Positions 51,198 to 60,377 of a DNA stretch of 62,999 nucleotides are shown one piece after another. This DNA comes from Akkermansiaceae bacterium (GTDB lineage Bacteria; Verrucomicrobiota; Verrucomicrobiia; Verrucomicrobiales; Akkermansiaceae). The DNA is taken from positions 1 through 62,999 of the forward strand of contig JANXMQ010000106.1 of the NCBI GenBank assembly GCA_025354565.1, read 5' to 3'. The translations under genes were made by a program, and so were the position numbers. A model generated the notes under the pieces. That model was not told where the DNA came from. It was given only the letters and a program-made list of their open reading frames with translations, and ran no database searches. Each line of letters starts with the position of its first letter. Position 1 is the first letter of the stretch.

Positions 51198-53033
51198 CTA
51201 TGGGGCAGCGGTGGACCAGTGGGAAACGGCGCTGGTATTTGTGCCGTGGAGATCAATAGCGACGATCTCGGGGGGCTTGCCAGTGAATGCGAGGCGCATG
51301 TGGATGATGTTGCTCTTCGCGGGCAGCTCCACTTTCACTTCCTGCCAATCGGCGGTGGCTGGGATCTGGAATGCCGCGCTTTGGCCTGCGACGAAATCCG
51401 CCTGCTTCGTCGTGCGCCATGAGAACTCGCCATTGCCGCCAGCGGGGCAACGCAGTCGCAGCGTCGCGGTGACGGGACCGGCGAGATTTAGATTGTTGCG
51501 GGTGATGAAGGGTTTTGGAGTTTTCTGATCTGGCTCGATATGCAGCGAGCCGCCGATCACGCTGAGCGTGCAGTTCCGGCCCAGCCAGCCTTGCATTGCA
51601 TCGGCAGCGGCTCCGGGTTTGGTAGCGGGCGGACCGGTCAGATTCACATGGGCATCGTAAAACATCTGGTCCTCATGGACGACGTCGCGCGGCAGTCCGG
51701 GCGGCGGCAGTGTGGCGTTCCATGCCATGAGGCGTTTCTCCAAATCCGCCGCGACATCAGGAAACTTGGTGATGAGATTCGTGGTCTCTGCCTTGCCTTC
51801 CGGCGCATCCATGTCGAAGAGGTATCGCTCGTCCTTGCCTAGCAGGATAAGTTTCCAATGGTCGGCGCGGATGGCGGCCTGCGAACGCCAGCGCCAGAAC
51901 AGCGCGTCGTGAGGATTGCCTGTTTTCTCGCCGCGCAGGAAAGGGATGAGGTTCACTCCATCGAGCTTTTCATCACGCGGCAATCCGGCGATTGCCACGG
52001 CGGTGGCGGCCACATCGAGATTGATCACCGGCGCTTCGTAAGTCTTTCCGGCAGGCAATGTGCCCGGCCATGCGGCAAGGAAGGGCGTGCGCACACCGCC
52101 GTCGGTAAGCATGCCTTTTTCTCCGGTGAGCGGAAGGTTTAGCGAGCCATTCCACGCGCCTTCTTTCAGCGGTGCGCCGTTGTCGCTGATGAAGAAGATG
52201 AGGGTGTTTTTTTCATTTCCTTGCTCACGAAGTTTCGCACGGATTTGACCGATGCCTTCGTCCATCGCGGCGATCATCGCGAGTGCTTGGCGGCGCTCTT
52301 TGGGTAGGCTTTTTGGTGTTTTGGAAAACCATGGTTCCGGTGACTCTAGCGGTACGTGCGGCGTGAAGTAGGCGAGGTAGAGAAAGAAGGGATCGCGCGA
52401 ATGCCGCTGGATGAACGAGAGCGCGGCATCGGTCTGCCACAGACAGCGGAAGCGTTTGTCCGTGAGCGTCTGCGGTGCGTTGGCGAGCTTGTTGCCGTGC
52501 AAGTCGTGCGATGCGATGAAGCTATTCATCTGCCCGGTCGCGTATTCGTCGAAGCCCTGCTTGAGCGGAAGAAAGGCCCACGCGTCCTTTTCCGTGTTCG
52601 GGATTTCCTCCTTCGCTCCACCTTGTTTCGCAGGCGGCTCCAGATGCCACTTGCCGACCTGACAGGAAACATAACCCGCCGATTTCAGTCGTTCCGCGAT
52701 GGTTAGTTCCGCGAGCGGCAGCGGCCCTTTGTTATTATCCTCCACACCAAACTTCTGCTGGTACCGGCCCGTCATCACGCCCGCACGTGACGGCACGCAC
52801 TGCGGCGCACTCACATAGCCGCGCACGAATCGCACGCCGTCCTTTGCAAGTGCATCGAGATTCGGCGTGCGGATGTCCTTGTCCACGCTCTGTGCACCGA
52901 GGTCGGCAAAGCCATGATCATCGCTGTAGATGAGGATGATGTTAGGCTTCGCGTGGGAGGGGGTGGATTTTTCTGCAAAGAGACGGTCGTGTATGACAAC
53001 GCCTAGCAAAAGAACGACGAAGGAGTGCTTCAT
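51198..53033 (-). CDS. Secreted sulfatase with extra C-terminal beta-sandwich
   Basis: A 611-residue protein. A signal peptide (MKHSFVVLLLGVVIHDRLFA) precedes the catalytic domain with NIILIYSDDHGFADLG and CVPSRAGVMTGRYQQKFG, whose Cys is the formylglycine position. SCQVGKWHLE, FFISDNGAPLKEG and YLFDMDAPEGKAETTNL complete the sulfatase pattern. About 120 extra C-terminal residues (from CTLSVIGGSLHIEPDQ) form a beta-rich module, likely carbohydrate-binding. It differs clearly from the neighbouring sulfatase, so the two probably attack different sulfate positions. It starts 27 bp after the FecR/LamG gene. Confidence 0.9.
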   Translation of the reverse strand: MKHSFVVLLLGVVIHDRLFAEKSTPSHAKPNIILIYSDDHGFADLGAQSVDKDIRTPNLDALAKDGVRFVRGYVSAPQCVPSRAGVMTGRYQQKFGVEDNNKGPLPLAELTIAERLKSAGYVSCQVGKWHLEPPAKQGGAKEEIPNTEKDAWAFLPLKQGFDEYATGQMNSFIASHDLHGNKLANAPQTLTDKRFRCLWQTDAALSFIQRHSRDPFFLYLAYFTPHVPLESPEPWFSKTPKSLPKERRQALAMIAAMDEGIGQIRAKLREQGNEKNTLIFFISDNGAPLKEGAWNGSLNLPLTGEKGMLTDGGVRTPFLAAWPGTLPAGKTYEAPVINLDVAATAVAIAGLPRDEKLDGVNLIPFLRGEKTGNPHDALFWRWRSQAAIRADHWKLILLGKDERYLFDMDAPEGKAETTNLITKFPDVAADLEKRLMAWNATLPPPGLPRDVVHEDQMFYDAHVNLTGPPATKPGAAADAMQGWLGRNCTLSVIGGSLHIEPDQKTPKPFITRNNLNLAGPVTATLRLRCPAGGNGEFSWRTTKQADFVAGQSAAFQIPATADWQEVKVELPAKSNIIHMRLAFTGKPPEIVAIDLHGTNTSAVSHWSTAAP

Positions 53034-53060
53034 GGAGTTAAGCATACGGTCTATGGTATG

Positions 53061-54659
53061 CTAAAAACTAGCAAGTCCATTTCGAGGCAGCGTGTTTTGC
53101 GTCATCAGTGAGATAATCTCCGAGGGCACCAAGGCACGGTCCACGATAAAAAGTTCATCCATATCGCCAAGGAAATGTCTCTCGCCCTTTTTGCGCAATC
53201 CAGGCATGCGGCCCAGCCATACGACATCGGAGGGGTTTGTTTCCAGGACGACGCGGTCGGCTTTGACCGAGCGTGTGGTCATGCCTTCGAGGCGACCATC
53301 CACGTATTGCGTCACTTGCACCCGGCGGGTGTTACCGTTCGGCACGATGGCTAGGGCGATGTGATGCCAGTTGCCATCACGCAACGGCGTCGTGCCCACG
53401 ACGTGAATTTTGTCGAATTCACTTCGCAGAGCGCCGAGCTGTCCCTGGTTTGGATTGCAGTTCCAGCCCACACGAAGCGGAACGATGCCGGATTTCTTGC
53501 TGTGCAGCGGCCACACGAGCATCGCCTGTGCATCTGCGAGCGTCGCGTCCTCGGGCACCCGCACCCAGAACGCAACAGTGCGCGATCCCGACTGCGGCAT
53601 GAGCGGCACGGTCACGGACAATGCGGTGCTTCCGTCAAAGTGCAGTGCCCTTTTCCAGCGGCCATCGGTGAGTGTGGCGTTTGTGTTTTTGATATTAAAC
53701 ATACCGTCCAGTCCAGCAGCCTCTCCTTTGAAAACTCCGTCTTTCTCATCGTCGAACGACCAGTGCGCGAAATTCACAAGCGGATTCCAGCGCTCGAGGT
53801 TCATGGCATTCGCGAGGCGGGTGTGGCGTTTTTCAAAATCACCGCGTGTACCCTTGCGGTTCTTTCCAAAGCGGCGCGTTTCGCTTTCCTGCATGACGAC
53901 CGGGCCGCTTTCCTCGTCACTAACAGGAGAGACCTCGACGGAGCCTTTCAGCACCCGCACTTCCGCGTCGCCGCCTGCATCCGCGACCATTGAAAACTCA
54001 GTGCCGAGATCGACGACTTCGACCGACTTGTGATGCAGGCGGAAGCCGATGGCCTGCGGCGGCACCGTCGCCCTCAATCCACCTCGCCGCAAAGTCGCCG
54101 CCCATGCTGAATCGGCATCGAGAAAAGCAGGGCCTTCTAGCATAATGCGCGCACCGCTGTCGAAGGTCACCTCCGCGAATCCCGATGCTAGCTCAAGATG
54201 TTGTCCGAGCTGAACCGCCGCGCCCGATTCAAGTTCTTGCGCGCCGGACCAGACGCAATCCTTCGTGCCGGTGATGCGAGCCACCAAGGCACCGCTTTGC
54301 GGATCTGAATCGGCCACCTCCAATCCAGAGGGGGCGGCCACGCGGGATGAAAGCTGCAAGACGAAAAGGCCAATGGCGACACAGGCCGCAGTGGCAAGTA
54401 TGGCGACGGTCCACGCGTTAAAGCGCACGGGATGAACCTTGCTTGGGATGGGCAATGTCGCCTCATCGCTCTGCATCTCATTCGCATATTCGGTTAAGCT
54501 GTTGGAGAGGCTGATGGAGTAAAAATAGATCTCACGGGCTTCCTCGGATGATTTGAGAAACTCCTTGAGCCGGGCGCTCTGCACCCCAGTGATCGTGTCG
54601 TCGGCAAGAGCAGCGCACAGCTCGTGGATTTCCAAGATCCCGGTGTCGTCGAGCTTCAC
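53061..54659 (-). CDS. FecR-type membrane protein with C-terminal LamG domain
   Basis: A 532-residue protein. A cytoplasmic N-terminus of about 80 residues (LEIHELCAALADDTITGVQS) precedes one membrane helix (FNAWTVAILATAACVAIGLF). The FecR domain (GFRLHHKSVEVVDLGTEFSM, then AEVRVLKGSVEV) follows. The C-terminal 200 residues, from NFAHWSFDDEKDGVFKGEAA, form a LamG/concanavalin-like sandwich that could bind sugar. Such proteins relay an outside signal to their ECF sigma factor. The start is a GTG at 54659 whose TGA overlap with the sigma stop (GTGA) implies coupled translation. Two sulfatases follow in the same operon. Confidence 0.85.
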   Translation of the reverse strand: MKLDDTGILEIHELCAALADDTITGVQSARLKEFLKSSEEAREIYFYSISLSNSLTEYANEMQSDEATLPIPSKVHPVRFNAWTVAILATAACVAIGLFVLQLSSRVAAPSGLEVADSDPQSGALVARITGTKDCVWSGAQELESGAAVQLGQHLELASGFAEVTFDSGARIMLEGPAFLDADSAWAATLRRGGLRATVPPQAIGFRLHHKSVEVVDLGTEFSMVADAGGDAEVRVLKGSVEVSPVSDEESGPVVMQESETRRFGKNRKGTRGDFEKRHTRLANAMNLERWNPLVNFAHWSFDDEKDGVFKGEAAGLDGMFNIKNTNATLTDGRWKRALHFDGSTALSVTVPLMPQSGSRTVAFWVRVPEDATLADAQAMLVWPLHSKKSGIVPLRVGWNCNPNQGQLGALRSEFDKIHVVGTTPLRDGNWHHIALAIVPNGNTRRVQVTQYVDGRLEGMTTRSVKADRVVLETNPSDVVWLGRMPGLRKKGERHFLGDMDELFIVDRALVPSEIISLMTQNTLPRNGLASF

Positions 54660-55207
54660 GCGGCACCTCCCGCACTGAGCTGATGGGTGACACAATCATA
54701 GAGTAGTTTCCGCAAACGGTTTAGCGCGCGATAGGCGGTCTCCACCGTGCGGCCACTTCGTTTCGCGGCTTCCTCAACCCCCTGACCATGCTCGTAGCGG
54801 ATTAGCACCAATTCCCGATCCCGTGGATGCAGCTTCTTGAGGCACTTATCGAGCGCCTCGTGTCTTGCATCCACCTCGCGCGCCATCTCCGCAAACTGCG
54901 GCGCAATGGCTTCCATGAGTTCGTCATCAAAGACCACCTTGGAGCGGGCAAACTTTTGTTGTGAGGTCTTGATCTGCCAGAAGGCGATCTGACAGGCCCA
55001 CGCGATGAAATCGGTCCCCGACTTGAACTCATCAAATTTGCGGCACACCACCATTCCTGTCTCTTGCAGAATATCATCCGCATCATGCCGCGATGGCACC
55101 AGCGCATGGATATAGCCAAACACTTTACGCTGATGCTGCGTCCAGAGAGCGACGAGCCTCATGCGGCTCTCGATCTCAGTCTCGGTGGTAGGTGGGAGGT
55201 CGGTCAT
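54656..55207 (-). CDS. ECF-type sigma factor of the sulfatase operon
   Basis: A 183-residue protein with region 2 (HQRKVFGYIHALVPSRHDAD, then ADDILQETGMVVCRKFDEF) and a region 4 helix-turn-helix (YEHGQGVEEAAKRSGRTVE). It matches the group of ECF factors common in Planctomycetes and Verrucomicrobia that are paired with FecR/LamG proteins. It probably activates this operon from its own promoter class. The gene overlaps the FecR gene by 4 bp. Upstream (55208-55276) lies a strong hairpin after the EF-hand gene. Confidence 0.88.
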   Translation of the reverse strand: MTDLPPTTETEIESRMRLVALWTQHQRKVFGYIHALVPSRHDADDILQETGMVVCRKFDEFKSGTDFIAWACQIAFWQIKTSQQKFARSKVVFDDELMEAIAPQFAEMAREVDARHEALDKCLKKLHPRDRELVLIRYEHGQGVEEAAKRSGRTVETAYRALNRLRKLLYDCVTHQLSAGGAA

Positions 55208-55227
55208 ATAAAATCATCGCCCGCTGA

Positions 55228-55254
55228 GTCGGCGGCCTGTTACAGACCGCCGAC
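55228..55254 (-). terminator. Strong hairpin after the EF-hand gene
   Basis: A perfect 8-bp stem, GTCGGCGG (55228-55235) and CCGCCGAC (55247-55254), encloses an 11-nt loop. It lies between the EF-hand gene stop and the sigma factor start. A short A/T-rich stretch (ATTTTAT on the minus strand) follows only after about 10 bases, so it is a probable but not classical terminator. Confidence 0.5.
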
Positions 55255-55276
55255 GCTCGGGTGAATCCGAAATCGC

Positions 55277-55696
55277 TTAGTTGTTTTTATTCTTCTTATG
55301 CGTCTTGCCGCTCTTTTTAGCTTTTGTTGCCTTCCATTCCTGCTTGGTGATTTTACCATCATGATTGGAATCGCGACGATCGAAACGCTCCTGAAGTGTT
55401 ATGTGTTGCTTTTTGCCCTTGCCGCTTTTCCCGGCCTTTTTCCCTTTGCCTGCTTTGCCGGTCTTGTGCTTTTTACCATCGGCCTTCTTCGCGGCCATCT
55501 TCGCATCATGAAATGCCTTGAACTCCTCGAAGGTGATTTCCCCGTCGTGATTCGCGTCTCGCTTTGCGAATCCTGACTCGTGCTTGCCGCTCTTGCTAGA
55601 CGCGCCACCCTTGTTTTTTTTGCCCTTCGCCATTGCTGGCGACACTAGGCTGAGCGACACCATCGCCGCTGCCATGACCACGATCCATTTTTTCAT
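55277..55696 (-). CDS. Secreted Lys-rich EF-hand protein
   Basis: A 139-residue protein with a signal peptide (MKKWIVVMAAAMVSLSLVSPAMA). Two EF-hand loops bind Ca2+: DANHDGEITFEEF (about residues 47-59) and DSNHDGKITKQEW (about 109-121). They are embedded in a very Lys/Gly-rich sequence. It resembles small secreted EF-hand proteins of PVC bacteria; the role is unknown (calcium storage, adhesion or matrix). Starts at 55705 and 55696 are both possible; 55696 gives the cleaner signal peptide. The long open frame upstream to 56122 overlaps a pseudogene and is not part of it. Confidence 0.75.
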   Translation of the reverse strand: MKKWIVVMAAAMVSLSLVSPAMAKGKKNKGGASSKSGKHESGFAKRDANHDGEITFEEFKAFHDAKMAAKKADGKKHKTGKAGKGKKAGKSGKGKKQHITLQERFDRRDSNHDGKITKQEWKATKAKKSGKTHKKNKNN

Positions 55697-55838
55697 TGTT
55701 CTCATTATTTTTGTGTTTTTGTGTTTTGAACTGCACCTGAAATGTTTCCCCCCCGTGGCCACAGGCTTTGCCGCGTGGGTAGGAGCATGACTCCTTATAA
55801 GTGAACTGCACGAATCCGGGAAAACCGGACAGGAAATT

Positions 55839-56183
55839 TTAACAATCAGCGATCGCGGCGTGATGCATGGCACCATGCTTGGGTCCAAGCATGGTGCCTG
55901 TGTTGATGAAAACATTGTTCCGGAATGTGATCGAGCTCGCGCTGCTGTCCGCACCCTGCTCGAACATCGCTGGATTTTCGCGGCCCGCGTAATTCGTATT
56001 GTTGTAAACTTGATAACTGGGGTTGCCGTTGGCATTCGGTCCATCGCCGTAGCGATCAAGAGTGATCCAACTCGTCGCGTTGCCGGAACCTTTGGGATGC
56101 AGTTGTCCCGTCCACGTCGCACCTGCCTCGGTGATGTAGGGCTGTGGCAGCGGGGTGGTGGAAAAACTGATTTTATGTTTCAC
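55839..56183 (-). pseudogene. Internally deleted parallel beta-helix protein remnant
   Basis: The frame joins two pieces that belong apart in beta-helix polysaccharide lyases: an N-terminal-like part (TWTGQLHPKGSG, SWITLDRYGDGPNANG) and a later coil (NYAGRENPAMFEQGADSSA, SSITFRNNVFINTGTM). A functional protein of this class would be several hundred residues long; here only 114 remain. The neighbouring bases show no promoter or start suited to expression. It is a gene remnant. Confidence 0.5.
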
Positions 56184-56195
56184 CCGGATTGCCAG

Positions 56196-57077
56196 TTAAC
56201 GAATTTTTGCTTTAATCAACCACTCTTGGCACTTTTGCGGCCACACTTTGACGTCTTTGTCGGAGCGCAAGCCATAGCCATGGCCGCCGGTGGCGCAGAG
56301 GAAGAACTCGTTCATGACCTTCGCCGCCTCCAACGATTCGTGATAGATTTTACTCCCGGCCACAAAGGTCTTATCGTCCTCCGTGTGAACCATGAAAGTC
56401 GGCGGCGTATTGGCGCTGACCGGAAGCTCGCCAGCGAGCTTGCCGGCGACTCGTGAAAGATAGGCGGGATAAATGAGGATGGCGAAGTCGGGCCGGAGCT
56501 TTTCTTCGTCCACGATATCCAGTTTGGGGTAGCTGGATTGGTCTGTATGGGTACTCAACCTGGCGCAAAGATGACCGCCAGCCGAGAAGCCCATAACACC
56601 AATGTGGTTTTGGGAGATATTCCAGTCGGTTGCGTTATGCCTGACGAGCCTCATGGCGCGTTGGATATCTTGAAACGCCCCATCTTGATTGCCGGGCACC
56701 CGGTATTTAAGAACGACGCCGGTAATCCCAATGGAATTGAGCCAGGCCGCAATATCGGTGCCTTCCTTGTTGTATGCCAGAATGCTGTAGCCACCTCCGG
56801 GGCAGATGATCACTGCGGGGGTCGGCTGGTTCGTGCCGGGGACCTTGAAGACGGTGATCGTCGGTTCGTTGATGTCGGTTAGGCGTATCACATTGTCACC
56901 TTTCGCTGGCATTTCCCTTTCCGGTCCGGTGGAGCCGTGACCTGGCATTTGGTCCTTCGGCCATAAGGGAATGGTCGCAGTGGCGTGCGGTGGGCCGAGC
57001 TCCTCGGCTCGGGCCGGTGCTCCCGAGGCGATGCATAAAATCACAGTAATGATCAGGATCAGTGGGTTCGCTTTCAT
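56196..57077 (-). CDS. Secreted alpha/beta-hydrolase, acetylesterase (BD-FAE/Axe-like)
   Basis: A 293-residue protein with a signal peptide (MKANPLILIITVILCIASGA). The nucleophile elbow GVMGFSAGGHLCARL holds Ser; VHTEDDKTFV and ATGGHGYGLRSD supply the Asp and His. AVIICPGGGYSILAYNKEG is the oxyanion-hole region. This pattern is typical of esterases that remove acetyl or feruloyl groups from plant polysaccharides. The preceding DNA (57078-57187) has no gene, only the edge of remnants. Confidence 0.85.
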   Translation of the reverse strand: MKANPLILIITVILCIASGAPARAEELGPPHATATIPLWPKDQMPGHGSTGPEREMPAKGDNVIRLTDINEPTITVFKVPGTNQPTPAVIICPGGGYSILAYNKEGTDIAAWLNSIGITGVVLKYRVPGNQDGAFQDIQRAMRLVRHNATDWNISQNHIGVMGFSAGGHLCARLSTHTDQSSYPKLDIVDEEKLRPDFAILIYPAYLSRVAGKLAGELPVSANTPPTFMVHTEDDKTFVAGSKIYHESLEAAKVMNEFFLCATGGHGYGLRSDKDVKVWPQKCQEWLIKAKIR

Positions 57078-57187
57078 CTATGGCAGATTGAGATTAGTTT
57101 GTTAGTTTCGCCGCTTGGAATACGCTGAAGAGCGGAGTTACTTTCCATTTAGCTTCTCCTGCTCCAGCGATTTCTTGCTCGCGTCGT

Positions 57188-57521
57188 TCAAGTTCTTTTA
57201 AAATCGTCAGGACTCAGCGTGGCATCGTTGGCCGTTTGGCGCGAATATTCACCACCCTCCCAGCGCAGGTTGCGGATCTCGCGGGGACCTTGCCATGCTT
57301 TGCCGTCCGACTTCACTTTCGTTCCGTCTTTCAACGTCGTGCCACTGGGTGAGATGCTGAACTCGGTGACGGTCTGCCAACTGGCGACCGGAGCCGGAGC
57401 TGTGGCGGTTGAGGCAATCAATCCGACCGCCCGGCAGTTTGGACGAGTCCACCAACTGAGCCGTGGACCAATGCATGTGCGGCATGATGCTTCCTTTGCC
57501 CTCGAAGTTGCAGTTCAACAC
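57188..57521 (-). pseudogene. Frameshifted gene remnant, minus strand
   Basis: Two overlapping minus-strand frames look like one coding sequence broken by a frameshift near 57421. One reads MLNCNFEGKGSIMPHMHWST and on to SKLPGGRI; the other continues with SWQTVTEFSISPSGTTLKDG, then IRNLRWEGGEYS. The source family is not recognised. It converges onto the plus-strand remnant that follows, so this stretch is two decayed fragments brought together. Confidence 0.4.
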
Positions 57522-57869
57522 TACGGTCGCCGTTTCCTCGAACTCAATGACATGTGGGCACCCGTCGTCATTCAGATGGGCCGTGCGGCAGACTACAAAA
57601 GCTTCGAGGACTTTTGTGCGGCGGTGAAGGCGAACCGCTTTGAATACACCGACGGAAAACTCACCTATGTCTCACACGCCAGCGAGACCTTCGAATACTG
57701 GAGCAAAGGCGCGCCGCCGCCGCGCATCAACGGCACCGAGGTGAATCTTAATCCGCCAAAGACCTTCGACTCGCCATTCCTCTCCATGGAACACGGCACC
57801 TCCAAGGCGGTGATTACTTATCCGGGGCAGAAGGATGTGGTGCTGGATTTTAACAAGCAAAGCAACTGA
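57522..57869 (+). pseudogene. C-terminal remnant of a large secreted enzyme
   Basis: From about 57530 the plus-strand frame reads LELNDMWAPVVIQMGRAADY and on to FEYWSKGAPPPRINGTEVN, ending KDVVLDFNKQSN. This looks like the natural C-terminal end of a long polysaccharide-acting enzyme, but nothing N-terminal is present. The frame upstream (from 57219) is a shadow of the minus-strand remnant. It ends 4 bp before an ATG (57873) that opens with MRKKIIILASLLSS, a signal-peptide-like start. Confidence 0.45.
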
Positions 57870-57992
57870 CCCATGAGGAAAAAGATCATCATCCTTGCCA
57901 GCCTGCTTTCATCACCATCTTTGAAATTTAAGGGGTCGAGAGTCGTAGATGAGGATTCGTATCCCGCGCGGATTAAACACCGCTCTCTCCGT

Positions 57993-60377
57993 ATGAAACT
58001 GCCATTTCCAATGCTTGACCGTCGTCCCGAACATCCCCATGGAACCTCGTCGTCAGAAACAGTTTTTCAACGACGGCTCTTCCAGTCGCTGGCTCTCCTC
58101 CTTTCCGCCACTCTCCCAGTCAGGGCGGATGCCCCGCCGTCCCCTGGCGCGATCCGGGAAATCGCGCCATGCGCCTTTGCACACTATAGTTTTGGCACGG
58201 CGGTGGACTTGGAAGGCAATGTGCTTTTTACGGAGTTCAGTCATCGCAAGATCCAACGCTGGAATCCGGTCACGCGCCGCCTCGACGTATTGCGGGGCAC
58301 TGAAACGCCGGGTATGTTCGGAATCGCGGCGGGAATCGGCAGCGACGTCTTTGTCGGGATCGACCTCGGCGACACCGGGAACCCCGGGAAAATCCTGCGC
58401 ATCGCTGGCGATGGCAAGGAAGAAACCATCGTCGAGAACATCACCCGTCCGCGGCAGTTGACCTGTGACGCGAAAGGAAATCTGTTTGCCGTCTTGGAAG
58501 AGGGCCGCGTCATCAAATGGGACAAGGCGACCCGTGCCATCACGGAAATCATGACCGCCAGTGCCCCCACCAGCGGGATTGCCGTGGGGCCGGACGGTTC
58601 GGTCTTCGTCAGCGAATATGGGGCCTTCGACACGTCTCCCAGCGGCGACTGCCGGCCCTCGGCTCCCGGCCAGATCAAAGTCAAGCGCCCGAGCGGAGAG
58701 ATCGTTGTATTGAGCAAGGGATTCTGGCGAGTCCGGGGCATCGCTTTGCACGGCAACAGCCTCTACGTGTGCAACGAAGCAAACCGCGAGGACCACGGGA
58801 ATTCCGGCCAGCTCGTAAAGATCGACAGCACGAATGGGAACGAGGAAATCCTGTTCAATCGACTCGACTACCCGCAGTTCCCCGCCGCAAGTCCCGACGG
58901 CAAAGTTTACTTCACGCTGGGACGGGATAACTGCCTCGTCGTTTACGATCCTGCCGCTCTCTACCATGATGCCGCCATCCCTCCGGAAAGCGGCACGCGT
59001 TCCAGCGCCCGCGGCGGGAGCATCGCGTGGGGAGGTTCCAAGGAAGGCACGCCGTTCACCATCTCCGCAAAGTCGATTTCCCTGTCCGGAAATTTTGTCC
59101 CGGCCGCAGGAGCGTCGCAAATGGAGGGTTGGATCGAAATCCCCGCAAACCGTTTCAAGCTCAACACCAACGACCTTTACCCTGTCCACGATGCAGAGCA
59201 TCCCGGTCCTGGCCTTTTTGAAGTGCCCAAGGTGGAAACCACGTGTGGCGCTGGAGAACTCCACGTCGAAGTCTTTCCTCTCCGCCGGCACGAAGGCAGT
59301 CGTTGGCCGATGCAGAACGTGGGCACCGCCCATGAATCGCCGAACGCTGGCTTTAGCGAACAACCGGATGCCTTTCGGTTCTACTTCACCTGGAACGTCC
59401 CGCTTGCGAGCAAACCGGACTATAAGCCGCTCATGATTCCCCGCCCGTCGAAGCCGTGGAAAGACGCGTTGAGGCTGGTGGGCGATGGCAAAACGCTGCA
59501 CAGCGATTTCAATTTCATCATCGATAAGAATAACCGCGTGCACTGCATCGGCACCTTTGGCCGCGAACCCGACAGCGCAGGAAATGGCGTGGCCGTGGAA
59601 GATAACACCTTGTTTCACTCCGTGGGCGATTCCCTCGAAGCCCCCATGCAGACACTTCCAAAAATCGGCTATCAGATCGACTCGCCCCAAGCTATCATGT
59701 GGGCACCGGGCCTGACCTGGAATCGCGAAAACTCCACTGCTTTTCTCTACTATTTCCACTACTTCGGCGGCAAAGATCCCGCCGCGGGTTGCGCGCGTGT
59801 CCTGAATTCCACCGACCCCGACCTCGCCCACTGGGCGCCCTACAGCGGAACCGAACTGGCCGAAAAGAACATGGCTTTTCGCGAGTTGGATGATCGCGAT
59901 TTTTGCGTCTTTTGGGACGAACGATTGGCAGCCTACTTGATGTATTTTTGCTCCGGCGAAGGTGGCGGCCCGCGTGTCCGCAGCTCCCAAGACCTCATCC
60001 ACTGGTCCCCCGCCCGCACTGTTCTCAAGGATACATCCGGATCTCCGCATAGCTATTCCGAATCCCCCTGCGTCATCTATCGCGAAGGTTACTATTACCT
60101 CTGGACCAGCGGCATCGACTACAGCCACACCCACCTCTATATCTCTGAAGACCCGTTCAACTTTGGCGAGACCTTGGCCAACACCATCGAGACGCAACCC
60201 GGCCACGCGGTTGAAATCATTACCCACCGCGGCAAAGAATACATCGCAGGCTCCATGCTCTCCACCGTCCCCAGCGCGACACCGTCCGCGCACGATTTGG
60301 AAGGCATCTTCGTCCAGCCACTGAAGTGGGAAGCGGCCGACGAAGGGATGAACTCGAGGGTGACGCGAAAGCCGTAA
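57993..60377 (+). CDS. Secreted protein with NHL-like and GH43/32-like beta-propellers
   Basis: About 795 residues. After a charged leader, LFQSLALLLSATLPVRADA looks like a signal peptide. Residues up to about 300 form an NHL/SMP-30-like propeller (NVLFTEFSHRKIQRW, SDVFVGIDLGDTGNPGKI). The second half, from about 480, resembles a five-bladed GH43/GH32 propeller (TLHSDFNFIIDKNNRVH, PDLAHWAPYSG, YREGYYYLWTSGID). The start is uncertain: 57993 and 58011 are in frame. The frame also runs back to 57873, where MRKKIIILASLLSS looks like a different signal peptide joined on. Sugar-processing activity is inferred only from the propeller type. Confidence 0.6.
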   Translation: MKLPFPMLDRRPEHPHGTSSSETVFQRRLFQSLALLLSATLPVRADAPPSPGAIREIAPCAFAHYSFGTAVDLEGNVLFTEFSHRKIQRWNPVTRRLDVLRGTETPGMFGIAAGIGSDVFVGIDLGDTGNPGKILRIAGDGKEETIVENITRPRQLTCDAKGNLFAVLEEGRVIKWDKATRAITEIMTASAPTSGIAVGPDGSVFVSEYGAFDTSPSGDCRPSAPGQIKVKRPSGEIVVLSKGFWRVRGIALHGNSLYVCNEANREDHGNSGQLVKIDSTNGNEEILFNRLDYPQFPAASPDGKVYFTLGRDNCLVVYDPAALYHDAAIPPESGTRSSARGGSIAWGGSKEGTPFTISAKSISLSGNFVPAAGASQMEGWIEIPANRFKLNTNDLYPVHDAEHPGPGLFEVPKVETTCGAGELHVEVFPLRRHEGSRWPMQNVGTAHESPNAGFSEQPDAFRFYFTWNVPLASKPDYKPLMIPRPSKPWKDALRLVGDGKTLHSDFNFIIDKNNRVHCIGTFGREPDSAGNGVAVEDNTLFHSVGDSLEAPMQTLPKIGYQIDSPQAIMWAPGLTWNRENSTAFLYYFHYFGGKDPAAGCARVLNSTDPDLAHWAPYSGTELAEKNMAFRELDDRDFCVFWDERLAAYLMYFCSGEGGGPRVRSSQDLIHWSPARTVLKDTSGSPHSYSESPCVIYREGYYYLWTSGIDYSHTHLYISEDPFNFGETLANTIETQPGHAVEIITHRGKEYIAGSMLSTVPSATPSAHDLEGIFVQPLKWEAADEGMNSRVTRKP

